Source of the DNA: Bacteroidota bacterium
Lineage (GTDB): Bacteria; Bacteroidota; Bacteroidia; NS11-12g; UBA955
Direction of reading: 5' to 3'
DNA length: 35,289 nt
NCBI GenBank assembly: GCA_016868535.1
Contig: VGGQ01000009.1
Location: 1 to 35,289 of the forward strand
The notes under the pieces were generated by a model that saw nothing but the letters and a program-made list of their open reading frames with translations, was not told the origin of the DNA and ran no database searches. The first letter of the stretch is position 1, and every line of letters begins with the position of its first letter. Below, in pieces: positions 8,601-16,536 of the stretch. A program made the position numbers and the translations under genes.

Positions 8601-9586
8601 TCATCTTCATCATCACCATTATAGCAATATCCAAGGCTCCTGTTCACATCACAACCCACATAGTCATCGGCATAGTTACCCAAGTCGGCATCCACCCACT
8701 CTCCCATATAACAGTCGTTCAAGGTAGTGAAACCACGGTTAATGATTTTTGTGGTGTAAAAGGTCATGTTGTTTACCTCGTCATTGGTTGCAAATGCAAA
8801 ACCAGTAGTCTGGCATTCAATACCAATTGGCTGACCTTGTGTTTCCGAGTGGATGTTTCCACGATCGTTGAAAACCCACCAGATAAACATATCGGGCTGT
8901 CTGTCAACACCATTCTCACTCACAGGGCGTCTTTCGTCGAGTACCGGGTGCTCACCTAACTCGGGTTCATATACACCATCGTTATCAATATCTTTAAATG
9001 GCGCCAAGTAACGAGCTTCGTTCCCTGTTTTGGTGGCGCGGTCTCTGCCTGCAGGCCACTCACGGATGTCGTTGGTCTGAGAAATAAATTTGCTTTCCTC
9101 AAATTGTTCAAGGTCATCGCGGGTAACCTTCCACATGCGGTTGTAGTTTTTGCAACGTGCGGGGTCTGTGCTTGCAGTTGAGGTATCCAGCGGGCCGGGC
9201 CAGAAATCTGAGCCTCTTTGACGGTACGTCATGGCAGCCAATTTAAGGCTTCCGCCATTGTCCTTACCACCAATCCAGATTGCACCGGAAAACAGGGCAT
9301 GCTTACGAACCGCATTGGGATCTGTAATCTTGGGTATTTCATACTTAGGGTTGTTCAAATCCCACCACATATCACCGCCATTGAGCAACTTGGTTCTCAC
9401 GTTATTTATATCAAGGTCTGCGCTGGTTGAGGCTGGTTCGCAGGTATTTGCCAGCATGGTGAGACGCTGATCGTCGTTCTGGGTTGGGCGCACCCTGAAG
9501 GTTCCCACAACAGGTCTGGCATTTGCAGCTGAAGACATTAGTGCAGCAGCAATGATCAAAATACTTTTCACTTTATTGGATTTCAT
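5678..9586 (-). CDS. Large secreted protein with T9SS type A-like C-terminal domain
   Basis: The protein has about 1302 residues. The chosen start (ATG at 9586) gives a normal signal peptide with a KxNKxK head and a hydrophobic core ending SSAANA. An alternative ATG at 9613-9611 overlaps the receptor stop codon as TAATG and adds nine residues. The C-terminal 90 residues follow the T9SS sorting-domain layout: VVPNPYRAYS, then ITVYDMAGNFIRKI, YYEWDLKNGNNVPISSGLYL and a final strand, with an unusual short extension (MHAIDLDTY). The central 1200 residues match no domain I can name; they are rich in Asn, Gly and Asp, with acidic Asp/Asn stretches (DIDNDGVYEPELGEHP) that may bind calcium. Second gene in the receptor-cargo-PorV operon. 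Likely a surface-exposed partner of the receptor; function unknown. Confidence 0.85.
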   Translation of the reverse strand: MKSNKVKSILIIAAALMSSAANARPVVGTFRVRPTQNDDQRLTMLANTCEPASTSADLDINNVRTKLLNGGDMWWDLNNPKYEIPKITDPNAVRKHALFSGAIWIGGKDNGGSLKLAAMTYRQRGSDFWPGPLDTSTASTDPARCKNYNRMWKVTRDDLEQFEESKFISQTNDIREWPAGRDRATKTGNEARYLAPFKDIDNDGVYEPELGEHPVLDERRPVSENGVDRQPDMFIWWVFNDRGNIHSETQGQPIGIECQTTGFAFATNDEVNNMTFYTTKIINRGFTTLNDCYMGEWVDADLGNYADDYVGCDVNRSLGYCYNGDDEDEGVLGYGLNPPTVGVDYFEGPTDTAGNQMGLSHFMYYNNDADPIRGNPDLAPEFYNLLQGKWLGGQTVTRGGTGFGGSQPAKYMFPDNTDPDYPGSSWTEKSSGNKPGDRRFIQSTGPFELKKGQVQRITVGVVWARTTSGGALGSLNVLKLASDKAQTLFNNNFKILDGPNAPDVEIQELNQELVLKMLNTGSDKVEAYRETYKDANNQTKTYKFEGYMIYQLKDGTVNTGDLDNVDKARLLFQCDIKNNRGQIINKVYDPKLATLIPIEKVDGADKGVQHSYSIKKDLFATGSNTDLVDFKPYYYMLLSYATISDDPLQADPNQFLAGRRNIKVYRAVPHKTEPENFGTSLNSNYGSGPKLTRIEGRGNGGNVLEFSKETIDEIMSTGISNNPTYMGGMGPVAVKVVDPMKVPNAKFELYFKERTVSNGTLLRDSMTANSYWVLVNKTTGDTIAGDTTLSTKFESLQGRKFEYPAKGKYRAFNNANAGVSLADWGLSIEIIQVKNPGENAEADPSNSMVSWSVEWEDNGKQWLTAVVDNDAQSTATSGALWQNWIRSGTNGRGGTFDGHLHDFTDAGGNALDPGQAYERIWNGRIAPYALAARTAFNPSNGRNTYGFAWTSNGSADNPMSEIASIELVITKDRSKWTRCAVIEMSDDEIRNSNEGSIYKFSMRAGTSRDRNLNPQSGSSGLSWFPGYAINMETGERLNIAFSEDSYLGGENGRDMIWNPTDKVYNDNGNYPALGGKHFIYVFGTGLTMTNRAIKGERYYGEDDGNFNRFRTGLANVPTGTLEKRRFLSQAMWVIPTYMAPGYDMTNGVPPTDVKFKINIQKAYTTFNTGSTLNDTRPMYSFDAADIAPTINKEVGKKSLDLVNVVPNPYRAYSEYENSPIDSRVKITNLPPTCTITVYDMAGNFIRKISKADEKTYYEWDLKNGNNVPISSGLYLIHVKAPGLGEKIVRWYGIMHAIDLDTY

Positions 9587-9612
9587 CGGATTTCTGTAAT
9601 TGAAGTAGAACA

Positions 9613-12600
9613 TTAATTAAAATTCATACGTATACCAATACGGGCATTTCTGGGCGCCCCAAAATTGCCGGTTTGAGAGTTTAACAGGATTTTATATAGA
9701 TCGTTGTAGCTCTGTGCGTCAATCTGGTTGCGCACCAGCAACTGACCGGCCTGCGAGTTTAGGAAGCCATCATCCATAGGCTGGCCTGTGAATGGAAACA
9801 CACCCAAAACATTCTTGGTGTTGAGCACGTTTTGCACCCAAACAAACACATTCAGCTGCAGGGGATTGTCTTTACCTGAACGCTTCAGGCTAAAGCCTTT
9901 GGTAATATTGATATCGATGGTTTGCTGCCATGGCAGACGGGCACCAAAAGGAACACCTTTAATCTGCGCTCTGTCCACCGCACCAATCTGCACCGGGCGG
10001 GTAGTTGGTGTGTAAGGCGATCCACTGTAAGCATTTGCAATAATATTAAAGCTGGTAAATTTGAAAATCTCTTTTCCACCAACCACAGGGCCGGTATAAA
10101 GATTTTTCTTGGTTTTAAAGTCTTTACCACCGGCCCATGCCCAGGTAGCAGAAAGCTTCACGTTGTGGCGAATATCCAGTTCACCCAGCGGAATAACGTT
10201 TCTCAGGTTGGGCTGGTTGCTGGCAATAAGGGCAGCTTGTGAGTTGATATTGGAGCCTGTACCGTCGGCAAACTGCATCATGTAGCTGGCCAGCAGGCTA
10301 AGCGGTCCAATTTCCTCCATAACAAAGGTTCCGCGGAAACCGGTAATGGTTGCGAAATCGATATTACGGTAGGTGGTGTAAGTAACTGGAAAGCCTTGGG
10401 CTATTTGATACAGACCGAAGTCACGGCGAATTTCTGAGTAGGAAGCAGCCATCTCGAGACCTTTGTTTTTCTTGCGGCCAAACAGTTGCTTGTAACCCAC
10501 TTCATAGTCGGTTTTTACACGGCTTTTAAGATCACCGTTTGATATGGTAGAACCCTGACGGTTCTTCAGGTAGTACAATTCGTCAATGGTGAGGAAAGAA
10601 GCACCTGCATTGGGTCTTTGTGCAAGTACATCATAACTCACATAGAAAGTTTTACGGCCGGGTTCCAGCGGGAAGCTGAACCAAATACGGGGTAGGAAGT
10701 TCAGTGCGGGGGTAAAATCGCGAAGTGCATCTTTGCCCAGCAACAGGCTATCGGTTTTGGTAGCTACCAGGTAGGGCGCTATACTGCCATTTGAAGTCTG
10801 GTTGGCCAGAAATTCAGGATTGCGCTGTTCACTTCCGTCCGCGTTGAACCAGCGATCACCATTGCGGTAACCCACAATTTTGGTTGGCGATTTTAAGTCG
10901 TTGACATATACCGCGTAATCACTGCCGATGTTATCCGGATGGGCCACATCAAGTCCATTGACTTTCTTAACCTCAGCCGCGGTGCGGATTGGATATAATG
11001 TATAAGGATCTTTCAGCACATACTGGTTGGCATCGTAGCTTTCCATACGCAGTCCAAGACGGAAAATCAGGTCTTTGAACTGGAACTGATCCTGCAACCA
11101 GGCAGCCATATAAACAGGGCGGAAAGCACCAATGGTGCGCATTGTGGGATTGTTTAGGAACTCTTCAATGGCAGGCTTTCTGAAGACCTTGTTGCCCATG
11201 TGGTCATAACCGAAATAGCTTACGTATCCATTACCATTGTTCAGCAGTTCGTCGGAAGTGAACATATCGATTGAGAAGGCACCGGGTTTGTAGCTGTTGA
11301 TGTCCACAAATGTGCGCTCGTCCACAGGTTTACCGTAAACGTCACGGGCTCCCTGTGAAATCAATTTGTTTCGGAAGGAGCGGTCAAAGTTGCTTTGGTC
11401 GGCATAGTTAATAAGGCGGTTATAGCGAACCGTATCGGTAAAAACACCGTTGGCATCATAGCTGAGAATGGGGTTGTTGCGATCCAGTTCAGAAATGTGA
11501 CGGTTCATCAGCTGCCCCATAAGAATCCAAAGGCCGTTTGCATCCAGACCATAACCACGTGAAATTTGCTGTTCGTAGTAAACACCCGCCTGTAAATCAT
11601 GCGGTGTGCGCTCGCGCCCACCTACAGTTTTGGGTTTAACCTGCATCTGGCCGATGGCAAATAGTGAGAAACGCTGTGCCTGGTTTTTGTTGTAGGCGCT
11701 GGTTACACCGCCGGGTGTTCCCCAAAGAGAGTATACGTTGTTGGGATTGAATCCATTCATCAGACCCTGGCTTTGAAATACCTGAGAGGAATTTCTTACA
11801 CTGAAACCACGGCTAGCATAGTAATCATATACATTTTGGGTGTAACGTGCTCTTGTAGGATTGAGATTGCTTGGGTTAAAAGTCATCAATGTATCTGCAT
11901 AACCCACCAGCTCCCAGTAATTTCTCAGCTGAACAGTGTTTCCAAACTGGTCTGTTACCGTGCGGGGCTCTTTATTGGGATTCTGTTGTCCGTCATAGTT
12001 AGAGTATTGGTATACAGGCATTGGATATGACTGGAATGTACCTACATAGCCATAATCAAAAATATTGTTCAGGTGATTGGCATCGCGGCCCATGCCGGAT
12101 ACATCCTGATACTCAAGGCGTGCGGTGTAGAATGCACTTTTGATGCTGCTGTTTTTATCAAGTTTAAAATTTTGGGTAAACTGCAGGTAGCTTCGAAAAG
12201 TGGTATTGTCACTACGGGCATTGTTTTTGTAGTTCATGATGGAGTTGGTGGCCGCAATCCCCTGGCTGTAGAAATAAGAAGCGTAACCGGTAACTGTAAT
12301 CTGGTTATTGGGACGGAATTCAAGTTTTCCGATAAAGTTACCTTGATACAGGGGTGAATTGGGACGTGCCTTCAGGCGCTCGAAATCGCTTTCGCGCAGG
12401 TAAGCACCACGATGTACAAATCCATTGGGAGTAATAATCAGCGGGTTCTCTTCCATCTCGCGCAGTTTGTCTTCTTTTACCACATATACACCTGTGCGGG
12501 TAGGAGCGGGATCTTTGAAATAACCGAGGTTACCATTCAAAACAAAGCCCAGCCTCACAAGCTCTTTGGTAGTGCCGTTTTCGTCTTTGTATTTTTTCTT

Positions 12601-13365
12601 CCACAGCGGACCTGAAACAAAACCTTCAACAGAATTGTATCCGAAAGGATCCAAACCCTGAGAGGTAATACCTTCTAGGGCAGTTACCAGTTTAGCGGTA
12701 GCACCGCGTGAGGTGTAGCTGAATGCTCCACCGGTAAGGTCACCATACATGGCGGGAATACCTCCGATATTGGCAGCGATGGCATCTGTACCCAAAGTGG
12801 GCAGGGCACCTGAGCCGATTACACGCATGCCATCAATGAATGTTCCGTTACCATCAGCGCGGGTACCTCTCACCGAAACACCCTGTCTTGTGGCTACTAC
12901 TGCAGCGTTGGTTGCAATTACGGCATTCAAACCGCGCTGACTACCTTGCAGCAGTTGCTTGTTGGATACAGAACGTTCGTTTTTAATGAGATCCACGGGC
13001 GTTTTTTTGGCAACACCGGTAATAACCAGTGTTCCCATCCCTTGGGTAAGAGACACGTCTTGTTGGGGGTTAAGGCCTACTGAAAGAGGAATCTCGAGTT
13101 TTACGGGATTGTAACCCCCTTTTTCCACTTCCATTTCATAGGTCCCAGGATCCAAGGTCTGGAATACGCAGTAACCATCGCCGTCTGTGGTGTCTGTTTT
13201 TACCAGAATGTCGTTTTTAAACATTTTGATCACGGCACCCGAAACGTAAGCACCTTTAAAAGTCACCTTTACACGGAAGTCGGCAAAACTGGTCTGTGCC
13301 ATGCCTGCTGCCGCACTGAGAGTGAAAATGGCTACAAAAAGAAATTTAAGTATAGTTCTGTTCAT
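9613..13365 (-). CDS. TonB-dependent receptor with carboxypeptidase-regulatory-like N-terminal domain
   Basis: About 1250 residues. The start at 13365 gives a signal peptide (MNRTILKFLFVAIF... ending GMAQ); in-frame codons further upstream begin with TTG and lie before the predicted transcription start. Residues about 25-105 form a carboxypeptidase-regulatory-like beta-sandwich (DGYCVFQTLDPGTYEMEVEKGGY). A plug domain follows (about 115-230, with GVSVRGTRADGNGTFIDG). The rest is a 22-strand-type barrel ending NARIGIRMNFN. Such receptors take up large or scarce nutrients with energy from TonB. No SusD-like partner is present; instead a T9SS cargo and a PorV-like barrel follow, so this is not a classical polysaccharide-utilization pair. 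The ligand cannot be read from the sequence. Confidence 0.88.
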   Translation of the reverse strand: MNRTILKFLFVAIFTLSAAAGMAQTSFADFRVKVTFKGAYVSGAVIKMFKNDILVKTDTTDGDGYCVFQTLDPGTYEMEVEKGGYNPVKLEIPLSVGLNPQQDVSLTQGMGTLVITGVAKKTPVDLIKNERSVSNKQLLQGSQRGLNAVIATNAAVVATRQGVSVRGTRADGNGTFIDGMRVIGSGALPTLGTDAIAANIGGIPAMYGDLTGGAFSYTSRGATAKLVTALEGITSQGLDPFGYNSVEGFVSGPLWKKKYKDENGTTKELVRLGFVLNGNLGYFKDPAPTRTGVYVVKEDKLREMEENPLIITPNGFVHRGAYLRESDFERLKARPNSPLYQGNFIGKLEFRPNNQITVTGYASYFYSQGIAATNSIMNYKNNARSDNTTFRSYLQFTQNFKLDKNSSIKSAFYTARLEYQDVSGMGRDANHLNNIFDYGYVGTFQSYPMPVYQYSNYDGQQNPNKEPRTVTDQFGNTVQLRNYWELVGYADTLMTFNPSNLNPTRARYTQNVYDYYASRGFSVRNSSQVFQSQGLMNGFNPNNVYSLWGTPGGVTSAYNKNQAQRFSLFAIGQMQVKPKTVGGRERTPHDLQAGVYYEQQISRGYGLDANGLWILMGQLMNRHISELDRNNPILSYDANGVFTDTVRYNRLINYADQSNFDRSFRNKLISQGARDVYGKPVDERTFVDINSYKPGAFSIDMFTSDELLNNGNGYVSYFGYDHMGNKVFRKPAIEEFLNNPTMRTIGAFRPVYMAAWLQDQFQFKDLIFRLGLRMESYDANQYVLKDPYTLYPIRTAAEVKKVNGLDVAHPDNIGSDYAVYVNDLKSPTKIVGYRNGDRWFNADGSEQRNPEFLANQTSNGSIAPYLVATKTDSLLLGKDALRDFTPALNFLPRIWFSFPLEPGRKTFYVSYDVLAQRPNAGASFLTIDELYYLKNRQGSTISNGDLKSRVKTDYEVGYKQLFGRKKNKGLEMAASYSEIRRDFGLYQIAQGFPVTYTTYRNIDFATITGFRGTFVMEEIGPLSLLASYMMQFADGTGSNINSQAALIASNQPNLRNVIPLGELDIRHNVKLSATWAWAGGKDFKTKKNLYTGPVVGGKEIFKFTSFNIIANAYSGSPYTPTTRPVQIGAVDRAQIKGVPFGARLPWQQTIDINITKGFSLKRSGKDNPLQLNVFVWVQNVLNTKNVLGVFPFTGQPMDDGFLNSQAGQLLVRNQIDAQSYNDLYKILLNSQTGNFGAPRNARIGIRMNFN

Positions 13366-13419
13366 TTGTTTTTTTTCTTTGGTCGATGAAAGCCGCTTTT
13401 TCGTCCGGCCTTTCGATTG

Positions 13420-13451
13420 CAAGTTTACCCAAAAAACAATGATTTAACAAA
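13420..13451 (-). promoter_or_regulatory. Promoter of the TonB receptor-cargo-PorV operon
   Basis: The minus strand shows TTTG (13451-13448), a 20-nt spacer and TAAACTTG (13427-13420), one mismatch from the Bacteroidota consensus with ideal spacing. Transcription would begin near 13415, leaving a leader of about 50 nt before the ATG at 13365 and excluding the longer TTG-start reading. Confidence 0.6.
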
Positions 13452-13555
13452 CCCTAGGTTAAAGGTTGTAAAAACCTGCATTTTTTCTGACAAAAAGTTT
13501 TTTTTAAAACCCAAAGCAACATTACCATAACAAAAGTGCAGGCTACTTTATGATT

Positions 13556-14503
13556 TCATGACATTCTTCGGCATATTTCATGAGCCAGTACTTCAGAAAT
13601 TTTGCGGTAACTCTCGTATGTCCAACCACCAATGTGCGGGGACAATACGGTACGGGGACTTTGAATAAGCGCTTTGAACCATCGGTTTTCCGCTGTTGAG
13701 AACGAACTTAACTTCTCGTTTTCAAGTACATCGGCTCCAAAGCCGGCAATACGCTTATTTGCCATAGCTGCCAGTACATCCATAGTATTGACAATCTCTC
13801 CCCTGCTGAGGTTTAGCAAATAAAAAGGGCGTTTGCATTTTTCAATAAACACCTGGTTAACCATGTAGCGGGTTTCATCGGTTAACGGAACATGTAACGT
13901 AACGATATCGGAAGATTGCTGCAACTCATCCAATTTTACCTCTTTTATTTGTTGTGTCCCAAAATTTTGCTTGTACTTATCATAAACAATCACATTCACC
14001 CCAAAACTTTGAAGTCTTTCAGCCACGGCACTTCCCGTATTGCCGTATCCTATGATTCCTACTGTTTTCCCTTTTAATTCTGTTCCGCGGTTTTCTTTAC
14101 GTTTCCAGATGCGGTTTCGAACTTCTGCATCAGCGCGGGCAAGGTTGTGTAAAAGGGATAAAAGCATGCCCAGGGTATGTTCTGCTACCGAATCTGCATT
14201 TGCCGCTCCGGCATTGAAAACATCTATCCCCAGCAAGTTTGCGGTTTTCACATCAATATTTTCGGTGCCAGAACCACCACGACCCACCCATCGCAATTGA
14301 GAAGAGGCCTGAAGTAATTCCTTGTCCACAGGCGTTTTACTGCGAATAATAAGTCCTTCAAAGCCTTGGCCTAACAGTTCAACAATGCGGCTTCTGCCTG
14401 CCTGCGGCTCATATACAAAGGCTACACCTGCCGCTTCCAGGGCTTCTGTTAGTGCAGGATGAAAATCATCTGCTATCAATACGGCATGGATACCGGAATT
14501 CAT
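13556..14503 (-). CDS. D-2-hydroxyacid dehydrogenase (phosphoglycerate dehydrogenase-like)
   Basis: At 315 residues this is the normal size for a catalytic plus Rossmann two-domain D-isomer-specific 2-hydroxyacid dehydrogenase. The nucleotide-binding motif is GIIGYGNTGSAVAERL. The catalytic set is visible: Arg in NLSRGEIV, Glu in GADVLENEKL, and His in LSPHIGGWT. A substrate-binding loop (VGRGGSGTENID) resembles phosphoglycerate dehydrogenase, but there is no ACT regulatory domain, so the substrate may be 3-phosphoglycerate or another 2-ketoacid. It follows the biotin carboxylase gene by 10 nt and is probably the last gene of that operon. Confidence 0.9.
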   Translation of the reverse strand: MNSGIHAVLIADDFHPALTEALEAAGVAFVYEPQAGRSRIVELLGQGFEGLIIRSKTPVDKELLQASSQLRWVGRGGSGTENIDVKTANLLGIDVFNAGAANADSVAEHTLGMLLSLLHNLARADAEVRNRIWKRKENRGTELKGKTVGIIGYGNTGSAVAERLQSFGVNVIVYDKYKQNFGTQQIKEVKLDELQQSSDIVTLHVPLTDETRYMVNQVFIEKCKRPFYLLNLSRGEIVNTMDVLAAMANKRIAGFGADVLENEKLSSFSTAENRWFKALIQSPRTVLSPHIGGWTYESYRKISEVLAHEICRRMS

Positions 14504-14513
14504 GCCCTGTTTT

Positions 14514-16019
14514 TTAAGAGTAATAACTTTTACGGTTTTTCAGCCAGCCGCTCTCTAAAGCGGAAACGGCTGTCGTTTCAGCAGATGACTTTCCACGCTG
14601 AAAAAAGGCTACAGCAGCCATGGCAGCGGCATTTTGCTCTTCTGAGGAAAGCGGCTCGCCTGTTTGCTCTTCGGGGTTGTAGTTTTTGGTTATAAAATGG
14701 GTATCAAAATTACCTGACCTGAAATCGGAATGATTAAGAACAAATTTTCCGAAATCCAGGGTGGTTTCAATGCCTGTTATCCGATATTCATCGATAGCCC
14801 GGATGAGCCTTGAAATGGCGGTTTCTCGGTTTTCACCCCAGGCTATGAGTTTGGAAATCATGTTGTCATAAAATATAGGAATTTCCATACCGGGCTCCAT
14901 ACAGTCATCCACGCGCACACCCGGACCTTTGGGAATGACATAATCGGTGAGGTTTCCCACGCTGGGCAGAAAGTTGTTGCGAGGATCTTCGGCACAAACG
15001 CGCAATTCCACGGCATGGCCGTTCATTTTAAGTTCATCCTGAACGAACCCCAGTGGGTAGCCTGCGGCAACCCTGATTTGTTCTTTCACCAAATCAAGCC
15101 CTGTTATACATTCCGTAACGGGATGCTCGACCTGCAGGCGGGTATTCATCTCCAGAAAATAGAAATTCCCGTCATCACCCAGCAGAAACTCAACAGTTCC
15201 TGCACCACTATAGTTGCAGGCTTTGGCCACATTTACCGCAGCTTCACCCATTTTATTTCGCAAATCCTGGGTAAGCACTGTACTGGGGGCTTCCTCCACC
15301 AGTTTCTGATGACGGCGCTGTATACTGCATTCGCGTTCAAAGAGGTGACACACATTGCCGTGTGTATCGGCCATAATCTGAAACTCTATGTGGCGTGGGC
15401 CGCTCACGTATTTTTCTATGAAAACGCTGTCATCACCAAAGGCGCTTATAGCCTCACTGCGGGCGGTTTGCAAAGCCTGTGCAAATTCATTTTCGACATA
15501 CACCACACGCATACCTTTGCCACCACCACCGGCACTGGCTTTTACCAACACAGGAAAACCCACCTGCTTTGCAATTTGCAATGCAGCGGTGTCATCTGTA
15601 ATGGCATTATTGATACCGGGCACTAGCGGCACACCATACTTTTCGACGGCCTGCTTGCTTCGGATTTTGTCACCCATCATATCCATACTCTCGGGAGACG
15701 GACCAATAAGTATTATACCATTCTCTCTAAGCAAACGTGCAAAAGTGGCGTTTTCGCTCAGAAATCCATAACCCGGATGAACGGCATCTACACCGGTTTT
15801 TTTGATTACCTCGAGAATACGATCTTGGCGAAGGTAGCTGTCGGCGGAAGCTGCAGTGCCAATGCAGTATGCTTCATCCGCATAGCGAACATGAAGGGCA
15901 TTTTTATCGGCCTCGGAATACACTGCCACGGTGGGAATACCCAGTTCCCTGCATGTGCGCATTACCCGGATTGCAATTTCACCGCGGTTGGCAATCAGTA
16001 TTTTTTTAAAAAAGGTCAT
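14514..16019 (-). CDS. accC: Biotin carboxylase subunit of acetyl-/acyl-CoA carboxylase
   Basis: About 501 residues from the ATG at 16019, one nt after the preceding stop codon, giving the standard beginning MTFFKKILIANRGEIAIRV. ATP-grasp signatures are present (KASAGGGGKGMRVV, ERECSIQRRHQKLVEEAPS, FYFLEMNTRLQVEHPVTE), with the catalytic Glu and Arg of the last motif intact. It carboxylates the biotin of a carrier protein using ATP and bicarbonate. The protein is about 50 residues longer than E. coli AccC; the extra C-terminal tail has no biotin-attachment MKM motif. No carrier or carboxyltransferase gene is nearby, so it may serve acetyl-CoA or propionyl-CoA carboxylase encoded elsewhere. 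Confidence 0.93.
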   Translation of the reverse strand: MTFFKKILIANRGEIAIRVMRTCRELGIPTVAVYSEADKNALHVRYADEAYCIGTAASADSYLRQDRILEVIKKTGVDAVHPGYGFLSENATFARLLRENGIILIGPSPESMDMMGDKIRSKQAVEKYGVPLVPGINNAITDDTAALQIAKQVGFPVLVKASAGGGGKGMRVVYVENEFAQALQTARSEAISAFGDDSVFIEKYVSGPRHIEFQIMADTHGNVCHLFERECSIQRRHQKLVEEAPSTVLTQDLRNKMGEAAVNVAKACNYSGAGTVEFLLGDDGNFYFLEMNTRLQVEHPVTECITGLDLVKEQIRVAAGYPLGFVQDELKMNGHAVELRVCAEDPRNNFLPSVGNLTDYVIPKGPGVRVDDCMEPGMEIPIFYDNMISKLIAWGENRETAISRLIRAIDEYRITGIETTLDFGKFVLNHSDFRSGNFDTHFITKNYNPEEQTGEPLSSEEQNAAAMAAVAFFQRGKSSAETTAVSALESGWLKNRKSYYS

Positions 16020-16020
16020 T

Positions 16021-16488
16021 TCATGAATGTGCAGGGGCATTCAGCATGGGTAGCTTAACAAAGGCTTTTTCAGCATCTGAAACAGCTGATATGCCCCACC
16101 ATCCGCCATCTGCCGTTGAAATATAAACGGCAAACTGCCTGAGGCTGGAATACAACTGAACAGCAAAACTGCCTTCCAGTTTTGGAAAGATTTCATTGAG
16201 CCTTGCAATAAGTTCACTTAGATATATATTGCGTTCATCGGTGTTTTCCGGAAGGGAAGAAATCATGTTTCTGATTTGCTCTTGCGCATTTAAATTCAAA
16301 TGTTTATAAAGGGACCGCAGTTCATATCTTTCAGTTATTGTTTTAATGTGAATGAGTTCAACAATTCGCCTTTTTTCATCGGTATCGAAATGGCCATCCG
16401 CACCGGCAATGAGCAAGCTGACATATATTGGTGATTGTGCAACGATTCGCTGTTCGTCGGCACTAAGGTGTTTAATGAAATCTAACAT
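16021..16488 (-). CDS. TerB-like helical protein of unknown function
   Basis: About 155 residues from the ATG at 16488. A longer reading begins with TTG at 16542, but that lies upstream of the predicted promoter and would overlap ccmB. The segment LLIAGADGHFDTDEKRRIVELI resembles the TerB/DjlA-type pattern (A.ADG..D..E...I), a small helical fold associated with membrane or stress proteins. No other domain is recognised; the rest is predicted helical. It is the first gene of an operon with the biotin carboxylase and the hydroxyacid dehydrogenase, with stop and start separated by one nt. Its link to carboxylase function is unknown. Confidence 0.75.
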   Translation of the reverse strand: MLDFIKHLSADEQRIVAQSPIYVSLLIAGADGHFDTDEKRRIVELIHIKTITERYELRSLYKHLNLNAQEQIRNMISSLPENTDERNIYLSELIARLNEIFPKLEGSFAVQLYSSLRQFAVYISTADGGWWGISAVSDAEKAFVKLPMLNAPAHS

Positions 16489-16504
16489 TGAATCAGGTAT
16501 TGAA

Positions 16505-16522
16505 TTACCTTCGCGAAGGTAA
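16505..16522. promoter_or_regulatory. Self-complementary divergent promoter (18-bp palindrome)
   Basis: TTACCTTCGCGAAGGTAA is a perfect 18-bp palindrome in which each strand reads TACCTTCG, a TAnnTTTG-type -7 box. On the minus strand a TTTG (16543-16540) lies 18 nt upstream. The palindrome therefore provides the -7 elements of both ccmB (plus) and the TerB-accC operon (minus). Both expected start sites are 15-25 nt from the start codons. It could also be a dimeric repressor site. Confidence 0.6.
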
Positions 16523-16536
16523 AACAGAATTTCGGC

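Noticed and set aside
8261-8959. 232-codon open frame antisense to the T9SS cargo gene
   Set aside because: Composition (many Ile, Thr, Val, His) and position match an antisense shadow of a long Asn/Asp/Gly-rich gene.
13366-13422. TTG-initiated N-terminal extension of the TonB-dependent receptor
   Set aside because: It places 19 mostly basic residues before a normal signal peptide and begins at the predicted -7 box, upstream of the transcription start.
15015-15626. 203-codon open frame antisense to the biotin carboxylase gene
   Set aside because: It lies entirely within accC, which has all catalytic motifs; the antisense reading has none.
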